From an uncultured Clostridia bacterium (GTDB taxonomy: Bacteria > Bacillota > Clostridia > UBA1381): a DNA stretch of 64,000 nucleotides. A program made the translations under genes and the position numbers. The notes under the pieces were generated by a model. The model made no database searches. It saw nothing but the letters and a program-made list of their open reading frames with translations, and was not told the origin of the DNA. Shown here piece by piece: positions 24,933 through 33,965 of the stretch; the first letter of the stretch is position 1, and each line of letters opens with the position of its first letter. The DNA lies in contig CAKSUM010000012.1 in the NCBI GenBank assembly GCA_934501535.1, forward strand, positions 24,433 to 88,432. The letters are read 5' to 3'.

Positions 24933-26844
24933 TTTTCCCTACCCTTTTTTCCAAATCACTTCTTTTCGTTGTCAACAGCGAATACATCGCCGGTGACGCC
25001 TTTACCTCAATGCAAACCTTATTTCGGTTCGCACAAAGGAGTGCTTCGCCGCGGCGGTTTCGGATAATCTGCATGGTTTCCTCGTCCGACAGCGACATAT
25101 ATTTCTGCACGGCAAACGCCTCGTCCTCTTCAAGCTGCAAAATAAACTTTATCCGCGAGTTATTTATGACGCCTTTTCCGTACTTGCCGTCATCAAGCGA
25201 GAAAAAGTCGCCTATATCCTGCGTTGCCGCGATTGCCGCACCGCCGTAGCCGCGGATAACCTTGAATATTTCAAGCACATAATCCGCCGCCATTCTGTTC
25301 GAGCCGGCACCGATTAACGTCCACAGCTCGTCCAAGAAAATCACCTTTTTCCTGATACGGCTTTCCTTAGCTTTATCCCAGACATAATCGAGCGCCATAA
25401 ACATTCCCAGCGGCTTTAAATGCTCGGTCATTTCCGAAATATCCAGCACGATATATTTATTATCAAGGTCTACATTTGTCTCGCCGCCGAACCCGGAAAG
25501 CGAGCCGACCGCAAATTTTTCAAGCATAAGTGCAAGACTTTTCGTTTCCGGCTGCGATGTAAGCTCGTTATATAAGTCGGTCAGCGTCGGCATCTTCTTA
25601 AACTTTCCCTTTGCCGCAAACAGTGACTTATTATCAAAGTCTATCCCAAACGCCTTATATGTCCGTATCACCGCACTGTCGAGCAGATTAAGCTCGTCCT
25701 GCGTTATATCCGGCTTTATGAGCGAAAAGAAAATCATCAGCTTTTGCAGCTTTTCCGCCAGAACCGAATCGCCGCGGTCATCTCCCTTTATTTCACAGTC
25801 GGTCGATATGCTCGCCTTTCTGATTTCCATAATATTTATGCAATCCTTTGATGATGGTGCTATGCGGATATATTTGCCGCCGATTGCACGGCAGGCGTCG
25901 GCGAACTCGTGTCCCTTAATCGGTGCAAGTATGAACACCTGCGTCCCCTGCAGCCTAAGCCGCAGAGCCATAAGCTGCATCAAAAATGTTTTTCCCGCAC
26001 CCGACATACCCAAAATACAGCCGTTTGCGTTGGAATACTTATCGCTGTCGAAGATATCCAGTATCGCCACCGATCTGTTATATTTATTCAGTCCCAGAAA
26101 TATACCGCCCGGGTCATAAATCTCATACGATGAAAACGGGAATGCCGCCGCAAGCGAGTCGGTCAGAACATTTCTTCTCGCCTTACGCTCAATATCCGCG
26201 TCGAGTGAAAGCGTCGGCAGCATAGACAAAAAACATTGCTCGTGCTTATAGTCCGCACGTTTTACAATCATATTCATAGACACACACAGCGTTATGACAT
26301 CGTTTGTACGCATTTCCAAATCCTCGGCATTATCCGCCGTCACTTCAATGAGCGTTGTCATATAGTAGAAGTCCTGCCCATCGCGATTCATTCCCTCTTT
26401 TAAGTAAAAACCCGCCGAAATCGCACTGTCAAGCTCTTCATAGTCCTGCCTTGTGTCGCCAACCTCGCGCATACGGCTGCGGTTTAACATTGTTTTTTGT
26501 GATATTCTGGACAGAATTTTATCTCTCGGCATACGCTTAAAGGAAAAGCTGATACCGATATTGTCCCCTACCTCTACAAGCGGTGACAGCCACGCACCCT
26601 CTGTTTTTGTGCGGTAGCCGTAGCCGGCAACGTACAGATACGTGTGATATATTCCGTCCGCAACGATATAGTCGCGGCTGCCGTTATCCACCGATGACGG
26701 TGCCAGAAGGTCAAGCACCGTTGTCGCACCCGTCCAAAGTTCGGGGATTTCTTCCTCCTTTTCCCCTTTAAACCGCGTTTTTAATTTATCAAAAACCGAT
26801 GTTTTTTCACTGTTATTATTAAAGCTGAGCTTTGCCAATGTCAC
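24919..26844 (-). CDS. VirB4/TraE-type conjugation ATPase, main subunit
   Basis: The 641-residue protein has Walker A GMSGAGKT (279-286) and Walker B KKVIFLDELW (about residue 500), plus AAIAATQDIGDFF, the sensor-like block of VirB4/FtsK-HerA ATPases. It energises assembly and transport of the type IV secretion channel at the membrane. Its N-terminal domain is short because a separate gene (26841-27470) encodes that part. The start overlaps that gene's stop by 4 bases (ATGA). Confidence 0.9.
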   Translation of the reverse strand: MTLAKLSFNNNSEKTSVFDKLKTRFKGEKEEEIPELWTGATTVLDLLAPSSVDNGSRDYIVADGIYHTYLYVAGYGYRTKTEGAWLSPLVEVGDNIGISFSFKRMPRDKILSRISQKTMLNRSRMREVGDTRQDYEELDSAISAGFYLKEGMNRDGQDFYYMTTLIEVTADNAEDLEMRTNDVITLCVSMNMIVKRADYKHEQCFLSMLPTLSLDADIERKARRNVLTDSLAAAFPFSSYEIYDPGGIFLGLNKYNRSVAILDIFDSDKYSNANGCILGMSGAGKTFLMQLMALRLRLQGTQVFILAPIKGHEFADACRAIGGKYIRIAPSSKDCINIMEIRKASISTDCEIKGDDRGDSVLAEKLQKLMIFFSLIKPDITQDELNLLDSAVIRTYKAFGIDFDNKSLFAAKGKFKKMPTLTDLYNELTSQPETKSLALMLEKFAVGSLSGFGGETNVDLDNKYIVLDISEMTEHLKPLGMFMALDYVWDKAKESRIRKKVIFLDELWTLIGAGSNRMAADYVLEIFKVIRGYGGAAIAATQDIGDFFSLDDGKYGKGVINNSRIKFILQLEEDEAFAVQKYMSLSDEETMQIIRNRRGEALLCANRNKVCIEVKASPAMYSLLTTKRSDLEKRVGKNGRI

Positions 26845-27470
26845 CTCTCCTCTCTCGTATGAACCTCGCCTATCATATCCTCTGTGATGCTGCCCGGCGG
26901 AATATATCTTGAGCTGTTTTTATTTATCATACGGTGCAAAAGCTCTATTAGCATACCGTTATCGCAGTCGATCACCTCAAGTCCGCACTGCATCAAAAAC
27001 TTTTGAGCCTTGTATACCTCGTCCGAAAGCGACCGTATAACATCAGAAAACGCCGCCTTATGCGAGAGTGCGTTCTGCACATACTCGAACGTGATAAAGA
27101 ACCGCTTTTTAACCGCCGTGTTATCGGACAAGCCCTTGACAAACGCTGCCTCGTCCTCCGTCATTTTGCGGCACAGCTCATTTTGCTCCGACTCAAGCCG
27201 CTGCATAAGATTTTTTATGTATTCATCAATATCCGCCCTCTGCGTCACTACGCGAATTTGCATTCTGTCCGGTGCGATTTTCAGGTATGACGCGAAATAG
27301 AATATGATATTTTCCTGCTCAACCTCGCTTTTTAAGTAAAAATTAACGGGTAGCACCTCGCAGATTTTGATGCACCGCCCGTCTTTTAAAATAACTATCC
27401 CGTTTTTTATATCGCGAATCGGCAGCCAGTCCTGCGTACTGCCTTCATACGTTTTTGTGTCCCTTTTCAA
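26841..27470 (-). CDS. VirB4 N-terminal-like protein (split TraC-like subunit)
   Basis: The 209-residue protein (DWLPIRDIKNGIVILKDGRC, then FYLKSEVEQENIIFYFASYL) matches the N-terminal domain of VirB4/TraC proteins but ends before the ATPase core. The core lies in the next gene with a 4-base overlap, so the two halves are probably made together and assemble. This split is usual in the clostridial CD1112/CD1113-type modules. It overlaps PrgI by 26 bases. Confidence 0.8.
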   Translation of the reverse strand: MKRDTKTYEGSTQDWLPIRDIKNGIVILKDGRCIKICEVLPVNFYLKSEVEQENIIFYFASYLKIAPDRMQIRVVTQRADIDEYIKNLMQRLESEQNELCRKMTEDEAAFVKGLSDNTAVKKRFFITFEYVQNALSHKAAFSDVIRSLSDEVYKAQKFLMQCGLEVIDCDNGMLIELLHRMINKNSSRYIPPGSITEDMIGEVHTREER

Positions 27471-27759
27471 TCACTTCACCCCGATACTCGTATATTTTCT
27501 TTGCATTGTGCCAATGCCACACATTTTTTGCAAACACCGACAGGCAATCGTCATTGATACCCAGCAGCGCAGTTCCACCGGTTGGAATTGCAAATACCGC
27601 TGCGGCAATCGTTTTCCACGTAAGACCGCCCGGAACAAGTGTAAACGAAAGATACACAAAAGGCAGGGACAAAAGCCCTGCCTCAATGACATTCCGTATC
27701 CCGAACAGCCCCGCTATTTTTCCGTTATCCTCAAAATTTGAGGGGATATAGTATTCCAT
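27445..27759 (-). CDS. PrgI family (VirB3-like) conjugation membrane protein
   Basis: The 104-residue protein opens YYIPSNFEDNGKIAGLFGIR, then two hydrophobic stretches (about 27-48 and 50-66) and a positively charged tail with NAKKIYEYRGEV. This is the PrgI family of Gram-positive conjugation systems, equivalent in size and topology to VirB3, which sits beside VirB4. Overlap with the VirB4 N-terminal gene supports joint translation. Confidence 0.85.
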   Translation of the reverse strand: MEYYIPSNFEDNGKIAGLFGIRNVIEAGLLSLPFVYLSFTLVPGGLTWKTIAAAVFAIPTGGTALLGINDDCLSVFAKNVWHWHNAKKIYEYRGEVIEKGHKNV

Positions 27760-27784
27760 AAATTCTTATCATAACTCCTTCCTC

Positions 27785-27812
27785 AAAAAAGACCTGCAAT
27801 CCGCAAGTCTTT
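27785..27812 (-). terminator. Terminator of the HEPN-MNT cassette
   Basis: AAAGAC-TTGC...GCA-GTCTTT hairpin followed on the minus strand by TTTTTT. It begins at the stop codon of the HEPN gene and so isolates that cassette from the downstream conjugation genes. Confidence 0.65.
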
Positions 27813-28209
27813 AATATCTCGTATTCAAATATTCCCTTACCGCTTGTGTGAACTTTTCGGCATTCTCGATCTGAATTTTTACATCTTCTTTAGATATTAC
27901 ATAAAAATCCTCATAATCCGATTCCTGCCGCATCTCAAATGCATTTTGTATAACTGTTGAGTATTCTTTGTCAAATATTCCGGTTTTAACATACTGCTGT
28001 TGAAAATACGCTATAACACCGGAATGTTTTGCACGGTCTGCACCATCGCACGCCATAACCGCTCTTGCAGCGTGAAAAATCGCATAGTATGCACGGTTGA
28101 CCGCATCTTCCATACATTTCTCGCCGTACAAAAGCTTTGATGCCTTTATACATTCCTCGGCTTTTTCCACTCGATATGCGGACAGCGATTTTCTCTCATC
28201 ATCAAGCAT
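27811..28209 (-). CDS. HEPN-domain protein (toxin of a HEPN-MNT pair)
   Basis: The 132-residue helical protein matches the HEPN fold of minimal-nucleotidyltransferase partners: AVNRAYYAIFHAARAVMACD (RAYYAIF-type helix) and the family layout of an RxxxxH-like region. HEPN proteins in these pairs act as ribonucleases or RNA-binding toxins, held in check by MNT-mediated modification. It overlaps the MNT gene by 8 bases and is followed by its own terminator. Toxicity is inferred from the family. Confidence 0.8.
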   Translation of the reverse strand: MLDDERKSLSAYRVEKAEECIKASKLLYGEKCMEDAVNRAYYAIFHAARAVMACDGADRAKHSGVIAYFQQQYVKTGIFDKEYSTVIQNAFEMRQESDYEDFYVISKEDVKIQIENAEKFTQAVREYLNTRY

Positions 28210-28540
28210 ACTTCACACCGTCCCTCATCACATTACGGTAAAACGGCATAACATCTTTCCATTCATTGAAGTATTGCAGACTCTGCAACTTTGATGTAAG
28301 AAAAACGTTGTTTTCCAAATTAAGCTCTGAGAAAAACTCGCTTGTTCTGAGCCGATATTTCTTGAGTTCCTCTCTATCCATATCTACCATAATCATAATA
28401 TCGATGTCGGATTCGTCATCGTAGTCACCGCGTGCATATGATCCGTATAAAATAACGCTCTGAAATTTTTCGCCGAATAATTCCTTGGAAAACTCAACAA
28501 TCTGTTTGATTATACTATCCAGTTGGTTTTTAGAACACAT
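28202..28540 (-). CDS. MNT-type nucleotidyltransferase (antitoxin of a HEPN-MNT pair)
   Basis: From ATG 28540 the product is 112 residues and contains the motif YGSYARGDYDDESDIDIMIM, the GSxARG...SDIDI active-site signature of minimal nucleotidyltransferases, with Asp residues as metal ligands. In this family the MNT adenylylates or otherwise neutralises the HEPN toxin. AAAGGCGG lies upstream; an in-frame GTG at 28549 is the alternative start. Promoter and start lie close together, making the pair self-contained. Confidence 0.85.
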   Translation of the reverse strand: MCSKNQLDSIIKQIVEFSKELFGEKFQSVILYGSYARGDYDDESDIDIMIMVDMDREELKKYRLRTSEFFSELNLENNVFLTSKLQSLQYFNEWKDVMPFYRNVMRDGVKYA

Positions 28541-28565
28541 AATGCACACCGCCTTTCTTAAATAT

Positions 28566-28594
28566 ATTATACCCGACTTTTACATAAATTGCAA
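28566..28594 (-). promoter_or_regulatory. Promoter of the HEPN-MNT cassette
   Basis: TTGCAA (28594-28589), 17 bases, TATAAT (28571-28566) on the minus strand, immediately upstream of the MNT gene and after the peptidase gene stop at 28614. Confidence 0.65.
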
Positions 28595-28613
28595 TATATT
28601 TTGAAAAAATCCT

Positions 28614-29705
28614 CTACCACACCGCCCAGAACGGTCCGCCGGCGGAGGCGGCGGTGCGGGCTTCATTCAATATTATCGACATATCCCAAGCCTTTTGCGA
28701 CCGTTTATAGCTTGCAGGATCCGCAACCAACACCTTGCCGTCCTTTGTGATACCGCGCAGGACTATAAAATGTCCGTTATTCGTAAAATGCCCCTTTGCC
28801 ATAATCACTATAACCAAATGCCCGCCCGACAAATGCTTTTCAAGCTCGCGTGCACTCGAGCGTCCGAGCTTTTCCACATTAAGCCCGTAATGCTCAGCAC
28901 CCTTTGGAATAAGCGAGTGATAGCTGCCGTTTCCCTCGCAGCGATAACCGTTCTTTGCCGACCACGCCGCAACCTCTGTCGGGTCGGTATTCTGCCCGGT
29001 TATTGTCGATACCGCAATCGCAAGCGAGGTCGGGCCGCAGCCCGAGCCGCCGATTGTGCCGCTTTTTCCGTAGGCTTTATCCGCCCATCTGCTGTCGAGC
29101 TGACTGTAATATACAACCTGCGTTTCGCCCTCCGCACCGAGCATTGCACCGTCATAGCTTGGGCTTTTATCCGCAAAACCGCCGTCCGGGTCAAGATACT
29201 GGTCATTCAGCGTGTCATACATCAGATTTGCCCAGTTCTTTTCATCGTCAGAAAAATTCAGACTATCCATCATCTCGTCCGGCGTTTTGTTATGGACACA
29301 GCCGCTATCGTCTATGGTATAGCTGTTTAGTATCGAATTATGAATATCAAGCGGCGAAATATTCTGCACATTCTGCCGCGACCGCACCGACTCAATAGAT
29401 ATAAGGCGGTAAATATCCGGGTTCACCCCGGGCGGACAGGCTTGCAATTCATCGTTATATTGCTGCACCAACGCCGAGCCGCGGCGGTTTCTTTCAATCA
29501 GTTCCGCGTCATTTACGCTTCCCCAGCTAAAGAGCATTTGCGGGATTGCCGCAATAACCATTATCGGCAGCAGCAGAAAAAACAGCAGCGTCCCTGCCAT
29601 TATTAAAATGACTTTAGGACTTAAAACCTCCGCCGCCCCTTGCGTTGCCGTAACAAAGTTCCCGGACGCTATGCCGCCTGCGGTTTTAACCGCACCCTTT
29701 AACAT
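28614..29705 (-). CDS. Membrane-anchored C39-like cysteine peptidase of the conjugation channel
   Basis: The 363-residue protein has one TM helix (about residues 31-57) and a C39-like papain-fold domain: GGSGCGPTSLAIAVST with the catalytic Cys at 223, His at 312 (NNGHFIVLRG) and Asp at 329 (LVADPASY). Conjugation systems use such wall-facing enzymes for local peptidoglycan or surface-protein remodelling, although the substrate here could also be a pilin-like protein. It lies between the TrbL-like gene and the HEPN-MNT cassette; the usual order would put it beside PrgI. Confidence 0.8.
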   Translation of the reverse strand: MLKGAVKTAGGIASGNFVTATQGAAEVLSPKVILIMAGTLLFFLLLPIMVIAAIPQMLFSWGSVNDAELIERNRRGSALVQQYNDELQACPPGVNPDIYRLISIESVRSRQNVQNISPLDIHNSILNSYTIDDSGCVHNKTPDEMMDSLNFSDDEKNWANLMYDTLNDQYLDPDGGFADKSPSYDGAMLGAEGETQVVYYSQLDSRWADKAYGKSGTIGGSGCGPTSLAIAVSTITGQNTDPTEVAAWSAKNGYRCEGNGSYHSLIPKGAEHYGLNVEKLGRSSARELEKHLSGGHLVIVIMAKGHFTNNGHFIVLRGITKDGKVLVADPASYKRSQKAWDMSIILNEARTAASAGGPFWAVW

Positions 29706-29739
29706 CTGTGCACCACGGGCGGCCTTTTCCGCTGTACTT

Positions 29740-31299
29740 CTACCGTTTTTGTTTTCTATCCCGACCGCCCCTTTCTTCCTCTTTGGTGTATTTTCTGTAT
29801 CCGCGTCTTTTTGCTTTCTTATTTCTCGCCGCCGGGTTATACCGACCGTTCACATATTCGTGATTAATCTTATTGCTTTCGTTATTCCACCGGGCGGAAT
29901 CGGAATATTCGCGGCTTTCGCGGCTGAACTCCGCCGAGTTTTCCGCATAATCGCGGCTGCTGCTTTTTGCACCCTCAATATTCACATTGCCGCCGACCGT
30001 GCTGTATTTACTGTCCCTGTTTGCATTGTTATGTGTCCCTTTTGTGGTGTTTACAGGCTGTGCCGTCTGCGCCCTCTGTCTGTCCCGTTCCGCTTTTTCC
30101 CGTTCGCGGCTTTGATATGTCCCGCCGCTTTCCGTGGTTTTGCTGTCCTTTGCCGTACTCCGGGGAACGGGCGGCCTTGTGCCGTTCGGTCTTTCCGTTT
30201 TGGTCTGAGTTTCTGTCCTTACGCCCTCGCTCTCCTGACCTTTAGCCGTTTGACGCGACATATTCTCCGCACTTTGCGACGTACTGCTGCTATGCATACC
30301 GCTTGGCTGTGTGCCAGGCGGATTTTGTTTTGTGCTATTTTGCCCTCTTGTTCCGTTTGGCGGCATATTTCCGGCAGCGGTACTTTTTCCGTCATTTCCG
30401 CGGCGTGCTGCCGTGCTGCTCTTTCCTGCGGCTATGCTTCTGCTCACCGAACCGGACACAGCACGCACCGCCATCATTGTCATTACCCCGGGCAGGCGCG
30501 ACCCAAGTGCGTTCCCGGTCTGTGCCGGGTTCAAGCCGATTTTCCCTATATGCGAATCAATCTTGCGTGCAACACGCGTTAATGCCACCACGAACACCAG
30601 CCATATAAGGACGCCTCCGGAGGACATCTGCGCCATAGCCGACATAATCAGTTTTAAAAACACGATATTCATTATCATCATAACCAGCATCGAGCAGTAC
30701 ATTCTGCACCAGCCCTTGAAAATATCGTTGGTGTTCTTGCTGCCGCCCATCGAAAACGCAAGCGGTGCGAAAAAGGTAAGCACGCCGCACACAACATATC
30801 TTTCGCCGATTTCAAACAGCAGCTTTAGCATCTGCACCATAAGCACCACGCCGACTATAATCACAAGCAGCCACTTTGCACCGCTTCCGAGCGTGAACAT
30901 ACTCTCGTCCGGCGTGACGATATTAATTGAATCGGGCAGCTGCAAAAGCGTTATGACCTTATTGGTAATGCCGAGTCCTATCGCACAGATTTCCTTTGAC
31001 ACCGACAGCAAAAATGCAAATACCGCCGTCCGAAGAAAGGTTATCTTCGGGTCCTCCGCCTCAAAGCCAATACCGGACACCATCGCCTTAACCATCTGGA
31101 ACACGAGATTTCCAATCAAAAGTGCCCAGCCGAGTGCGGTCAGTACCGTCACAATATCGCGGATAACCGGTGCGGTTCTTTCAAAGTACGCAAGATCCAT
31201 TGACATAACGCCGATAAGCTCGCCCGACATATATGCCATAATGTCCACCATCATACCGTAGAGCCATTCAATCAGCCCCTTTAATATCGGCTCTAACAT
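29740..31299 (-). CDS. TrbL/VirB6-like polytopic membrane protein
   Basis: The 519-residue protein has about six hydrophobic segments in its first 280 residues (for example ALGWALLIGNLVFQMVKAMV, WLLVIIVGVVLMVQMLKLLF) and a long hydrophilic C-terminus rich in Ser, Thr, Gln, Gly and Pro. This is the plan of VirB6/TrbL proteins, the inner-membrane channel of the type IV secretion system. Length and topology fit, and it sits with VirB2-, PrgI- and VirB4-like genes. It starts 7 bases inside the end of the VirB2-like gene. Confidence 0.8.
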   Translation of the reverse strand: MLEPILKGLIEWLYGMMVDIMAYMSGELIGVMSMDLAYFERTAPVIRDIVTVLTALGWALLIGNLVFQMVKAMVSGIGFEAEDPKITFLRTAVFAFLLSVSKEICAIGLGITNKVITLLQLPDSINIVTPDESMFTLGSGAKWLLVIIVGVVLMVQMLKLLFEIGERYVVCGVLTFFAPLAFSMGGSKNTNDIFKGWCRMYCSMLVMMIMNIVFLKLIMSAMAQMSSGGVLIWLVFVVALTRVARKIDSHIGKIGLNPAQTGNALGSRLPGVMTMMAVRAVSGSVSRSIAAGKSSTAARRGNDGKSTAAGNMPPNGTRGQNSTKQNPPGTQPSGMHSSSTSQSAENMSRQTAKGQESEGVRTETQTKTERPNGTRPPVPRSTAKDSKTTESGGTYQSREREKAERDRQRAQTAQPVNTTKGTHNNANRDSKYSTVGGNVNIEGAKSSSRDYAENSAEFSRESREYSDSARWNNESNKINHEYVNGRYNPAARNKKAKRRGYRKYTKEEERGGRDRKQKR

Positions 31300-31655
31300 A
31301 TCGCAAGTGCAGCCGCACCGACATCAATCGTACCGTAGCCGGCAAACAGCGGTCTGATATATACCAAAAATCCGCCTATACCGTTAATTACCGCCCACGC
31401 AATCCATATACGCTTGAGCCAGTCCACGCTCTGATCAACCTTCTGCTGATTATTCGACAGTTTCATTCCGACAACGCAGACCGTTGTCATAAGCGCCGCT
31501 AAAATCGTACTTATCCCGGCTATCTTGTTATATACGTCCTTGATAATTGTTTCTGCCAAATCCCACATCGTACCGATTGCGAACACCTGCGTTGCGGAAA
31601 GCACCACAATTACCGCTGTCAAAATTATCAGACGTACTATTCGTTTTCTTTTCAT
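31293..31655 (-). CDS. VirB2/TrbC-like conjugative pilin
   Basis: From ATG 31655 (AGAGG about 9 bases upstream) the product is 120 residues: a signal-like hydrophobic segment (LIILTAVIVVLSATQVFAIG) followed by two TM helices (ISTILAALMTTVCVVGMKLS; IWIAWAVINGIGGFLVYI). That is the small pilin subunit layout in Gram-positive type IV systems. A frame extending to 31760 would overlap the peptidase gene by over 100 bases and is not credible. Confidence 0.75.
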   Translation of the reverse strand: MKRKRIVRLIILTAVIVVLSATQVFAIGTMWDLAETIIKDVYNKIAGISTILAALMTTVCVVGMKLSNNQQKVDQSVDWLKRIWIAWAVINGIGGFLVYIRPLFAGYGTIDVGAAALAIC

Positions 31656-32029
31656 ATCATCAATACCTCTTTTCCAAGCAAATACGCAGCAAAAAACACA
31701 AACGCCAGCGGAACGCTTTTCTCTTTTCTTACAATGCACCAAACAATGGCAAGCACACACGAAAGCATCAAAACCTGCACAAACTCACAAAGCCCCGCCG
31801 CCGCTGCACAAAAAGACAAAAACTTTGCGTCGCCGCCCTTTATTTTTCCGCCCGCAAAGAGCAAAGCACACGCCGTTCCTGCCGTCAGAAAAAATCCCGA
31901 TATGCGGTCATACACCGACGCACCGCTGAAAAACACCGCATACATTCCGAGCAGAAAATCAATCCCTTCGGGAATTTTGCGGTATTTAAAATCGATAAAC
32001 GCTGCAAATGCCAGTATTATTCCGAGCAT
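31652..32029 (-). CDS. Short A24 prepilin peptidase (TadV/CpaA-like)
   Basis: The 125-residue membrane protein has the two A24 aspartate motifs: FAAFIDFKYRKIPEG (first Asp) and GKIKGGDAKFLSF (GxGD, second Asp) between hydrophobic helices. It lacks the N-terminal cysteine-rich methyltransferase domain of PilD, so it resembles TadV/CpaA, which processes Flp pilins. It is the second prepilin peptidase in the window. It overlaps the VirB2-like gene start by 4 bases and ends where the big secreted-protein gene stops. Confidence 0.8.
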   Translation of the reverse strand: MLGIILAFAAFIDFKYRKIPEGIDFLLGMYAVFFSGASVYDRISGFFLTAGTACALLFAGGKIKGGDAKFLSFCAAAAGLCEFVQVLMLSCVLAIVWCIVRKEKSVPLAFVFFAAYLLGKEVLMI

Positions 32030-33807
32030 CAGTTCATTGACGAGAAATCGTCCTCGTACATATCGCCGTTAATGGTAATTGCTCCTGTAAGCTTTTTGCA
32101 AAACTCGATATTACCCACACCGCCGCCGTTTATGTATATCTCAAACTCGTGACGTGCGGGATTTTCCTTTGTTCCCGCAAGCTCGACCGGCGTATATATT
32201 CTTCTCGCACCTGTTTCCGACACCGGGCTTTGCGGCAGTCTGAACTGCAGCGTACCAAGCTTTTCCATACCGATTGCCGCCCCTTGCGTTCCGAGCCGAT
32301 TCGTCATAGTCCAGGTCGGATATACCGTTGCACGCTCCGGATTTTTCACCGCAGCCGACGGCGTCCTGTTCGCACCCCAATTGCCGCAGCCGGAATTGGA
32401 CACAAGCGTGGTATTTAGCGTACACCTGACATTTACTTCAAAGCCGTAGCCGGATTTTAACGTATCGGGCGTAATCTCTGCCTCCGCGTCAAGCACCGTG
32501 CGGTATTTAAACGTGTGCGTGCAGGTTCTCGACCGGCGTTTGCCGTTTGAGCGGTAGTAGACGGTATGCGAATCGGTTTCCGTCCACTCAATCACACCGT
32601 CGCACACACCGGACGGCTTTACAACAATTTCGGTATTTCCACCGGGTGGATTTCCGCTCGATGCACCATCGTCTGTCCGGTCTTTTCTGCACTCGACGTT
32701 TAAGTATTTTTTCGGTATATATCCCGAGAGCGTCACAACCGTCGGATTTTCGCTGCCCTCATACTGGATTTTTCCGTCCGGCAGCTGCACGTTCCAGCCG
32801 GTTATCGAATATCCGCCCGGCGGCGTTAATTTCGCCGTAACATGCGTTTCCTCGTCTACCGTAACCTGTCCGCCCGCGAGCTTTTCGGTTGATATAACCA
32901 GGCAGGCGGCGGTGTCCCAATACCGAACCTCAACCTCGGTATTTGATGTCGGGTAATAGTCGATATCGAGATACTTTTCCGGCACCCAACTTGCAAGCGT
33001 TATTTCCGCCGTTCGCTCGCTGCCGCCATACTGAACCTCATCGTCCGGCAGTCTGACCTGCCAGCCGCTGTATGAATACCCGTCCAAGTCGGGAATATTC
33101 ACGCTCGTATCGACCGTTTCATTATCCTGCAGACGCCCGAGCGGTATATCCTCGCTTTTGATAATTGACCCGTCCCGGGCATTTTTGTACCGCACGTGAA
33201 CCACCGCGTCACGCGCCGGCTTTACAACAACGCGTATTGCGGTAAAATACCAGTACGCCCCCTTCGGGAACCATTTATTTCTGCCGACTGTCTGATGATT
33301 TCCGTTATCGCTCCACGGGTCGCACGAGCCTGTCTTTACTTTGACATCACTTTTGACACACAGGTAAAACATAGTAACGCCCGGCTCGGTCAGCTCAAAG
33401 GACGTACTTTCCACTATATTATTTTTATACACCTTATAGCTGTCACCGAGCGTACCGTAATACTGCCAGTCCCACTCGGAAATTTTGCCGCCGCAGTTAT
33501 CATAGCTCATATCCTCAAACGCAAGCGTATCGCCCACATAGCAGGTGAGCGTCGGAAATTCCGCCGTGCAGTCATAGTCCGCGTAGCTCAAAACGCTGTC
33601 CTGCACCTCGCCCTCTGCTATCCTCTTTGCCGCAAACCGTGCGGTCGGCTTTTGGATTTCCTGTCCCTGTTTACTTATGATATTCATAAGCCGATAGTCC
33701 TTTTGTGCCCATTCCTTGCTCGGCAGTGCAAATGCCGATATATCGGACAATATAAAAACGGCTGTCATAACGGCAGCCGCAAGCTTGGATTTTCGTATAT
33801 TCATCTT
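32029..33807 (-). CDS. Large secreted protein with PKD-like and MucBP-like repeats
   Basis: From ATG 33807 (GGAGGAG 6 bases upstream) the product is 592 residues with a signal peptide. The middle holds WDWQYYGTLGDSYK with surrounding PKD-like strands, then repeats of the type DLDGYSYSGWQVRLPDDEVQ and GYSITGWNVQLPDGKIQYEG, each preceded by VHVRY/VEVRY, resembling MucBP or InlB-type beta repeats. It has many Cys pairs (GNWGANRTPSA region). It is probably a surface or pilus-associated adhesin; binding partner unknown. A longer frame to 33885 would include an upstream stretch lacking an RBS. Confidence 0.7.
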   Translation of the reverse strand, partial: KMNIRKSKLAAAVMTAVFILSDISAFALPSKEWAQKDYRLMNIISKQGQEIQKPTARFAAKRIAEGEVQDSVLSYADYDCTAEFPTLTCYVGDTLAFEDMSYDNCGGKISEWDWQYYGTLGDSYKVYKNNIVESTSFELTEPGVTMFYLCVKSDVKVKTGSCDPWSDNGNHQTVGRNKWFPKGAYWYFTAIRVVVKPARDAVVHVRYKNARDGSIIKSEDIPLGRLQDNETVDTSVNIPDLDGYSYSGWQVRLPDDEVQYGGSERTAEITLASWVPEKYLDIDYYPTSNTEVEVRYWDTAACLVISTEKLAGGQVTVDEETHVTAKLTPPGGYSITGWNVQLPDGKIQYEGSENPTVVTLSGYIPKKYLNVECRKDRTDDGASSGNPPGGNTEIVVKPSGVCDGVIEWTETDSHTVYYRSNGKRRSRTCTHTFKYRTVLDAEAEITPDTLKSGYGFEVNVRCTLNTTLVSNSGCGNWGANRTPSAAVKNPERATVYPTWTMTNRLGTQGAAIGMEKLGTLQFRLPQSPVSETGARRIYTPVELAGTKENPARHEFEIYINGGGVGNIEFCKKLTGAITINGDMYEDDFSSMN

Positions 33808-33838
33808 TACTCCTCCACAATTTTTTGCATGAAAATCG

Positions 33839-33867
33839 TTGACAAAAAGTATAATATGTTGTATAAT
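33839..33867 (+). promoter_or_regulatory. Promoter of a short plus-strand RNA
   Basis: TTGACA (33839-33844), 17 bases, TATAAT (33862-33867): a consensus promoter. It faces the small peptide gene and ends at the shared terminator about 90 bases later. Confidence 0.75.
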
Positions 33868-33873
33868 GATAAT

Positions 33874-33965
33874 AGAAAAAGGCAAGACCTCAAACGGTTA
33901 TGCCAAAGGAATTTTGTTATAAAATAACGCCGTAGCTTTGGCGGGCTGGCGTTATTTTACTTTTA
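33874..33965 (+). ncRNA. Putative antisense or antitoxin RNA
   Basis: Between a consensus promoter and an intrinsic terminator (stem 33920-33959, T-rich tract after) lies about 90 bases without a coding frame. It is convergent with the hydrophobic-peptide mRNA and overlaps its 3' end, including the terminator and last codons. Its 5' part (GAAAAAGGCAAGAC, then CCTCAAAC and CGGTTATGCC) also occurs, partly reordered, in the peptide mRNA leader. This is the architecture of type I antitoxins; the sequence does not prove function. Confidence 0.6.
33920..33959. terminator. Bidirectional terminator between the convergent small RNA and peptide gene
   Basis: TAAAATAACGCC (33920-33931) pairs with GGCGTTATTTTA (33948-33959), 12 base pairs. 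The peptide's stop codon lies inside the stem, and T-rich sequence follows on the plus strand. Confidence 0.7.

Noticed and set aside
29608..30582. A 324-residue plus-strand ORF opposite the TrbL-like gene
   Set aside because: It is antisense to a clearly coding gene rich in Ser, Gln and Gly codons, whose complement is naturally open; no RBS or domain.
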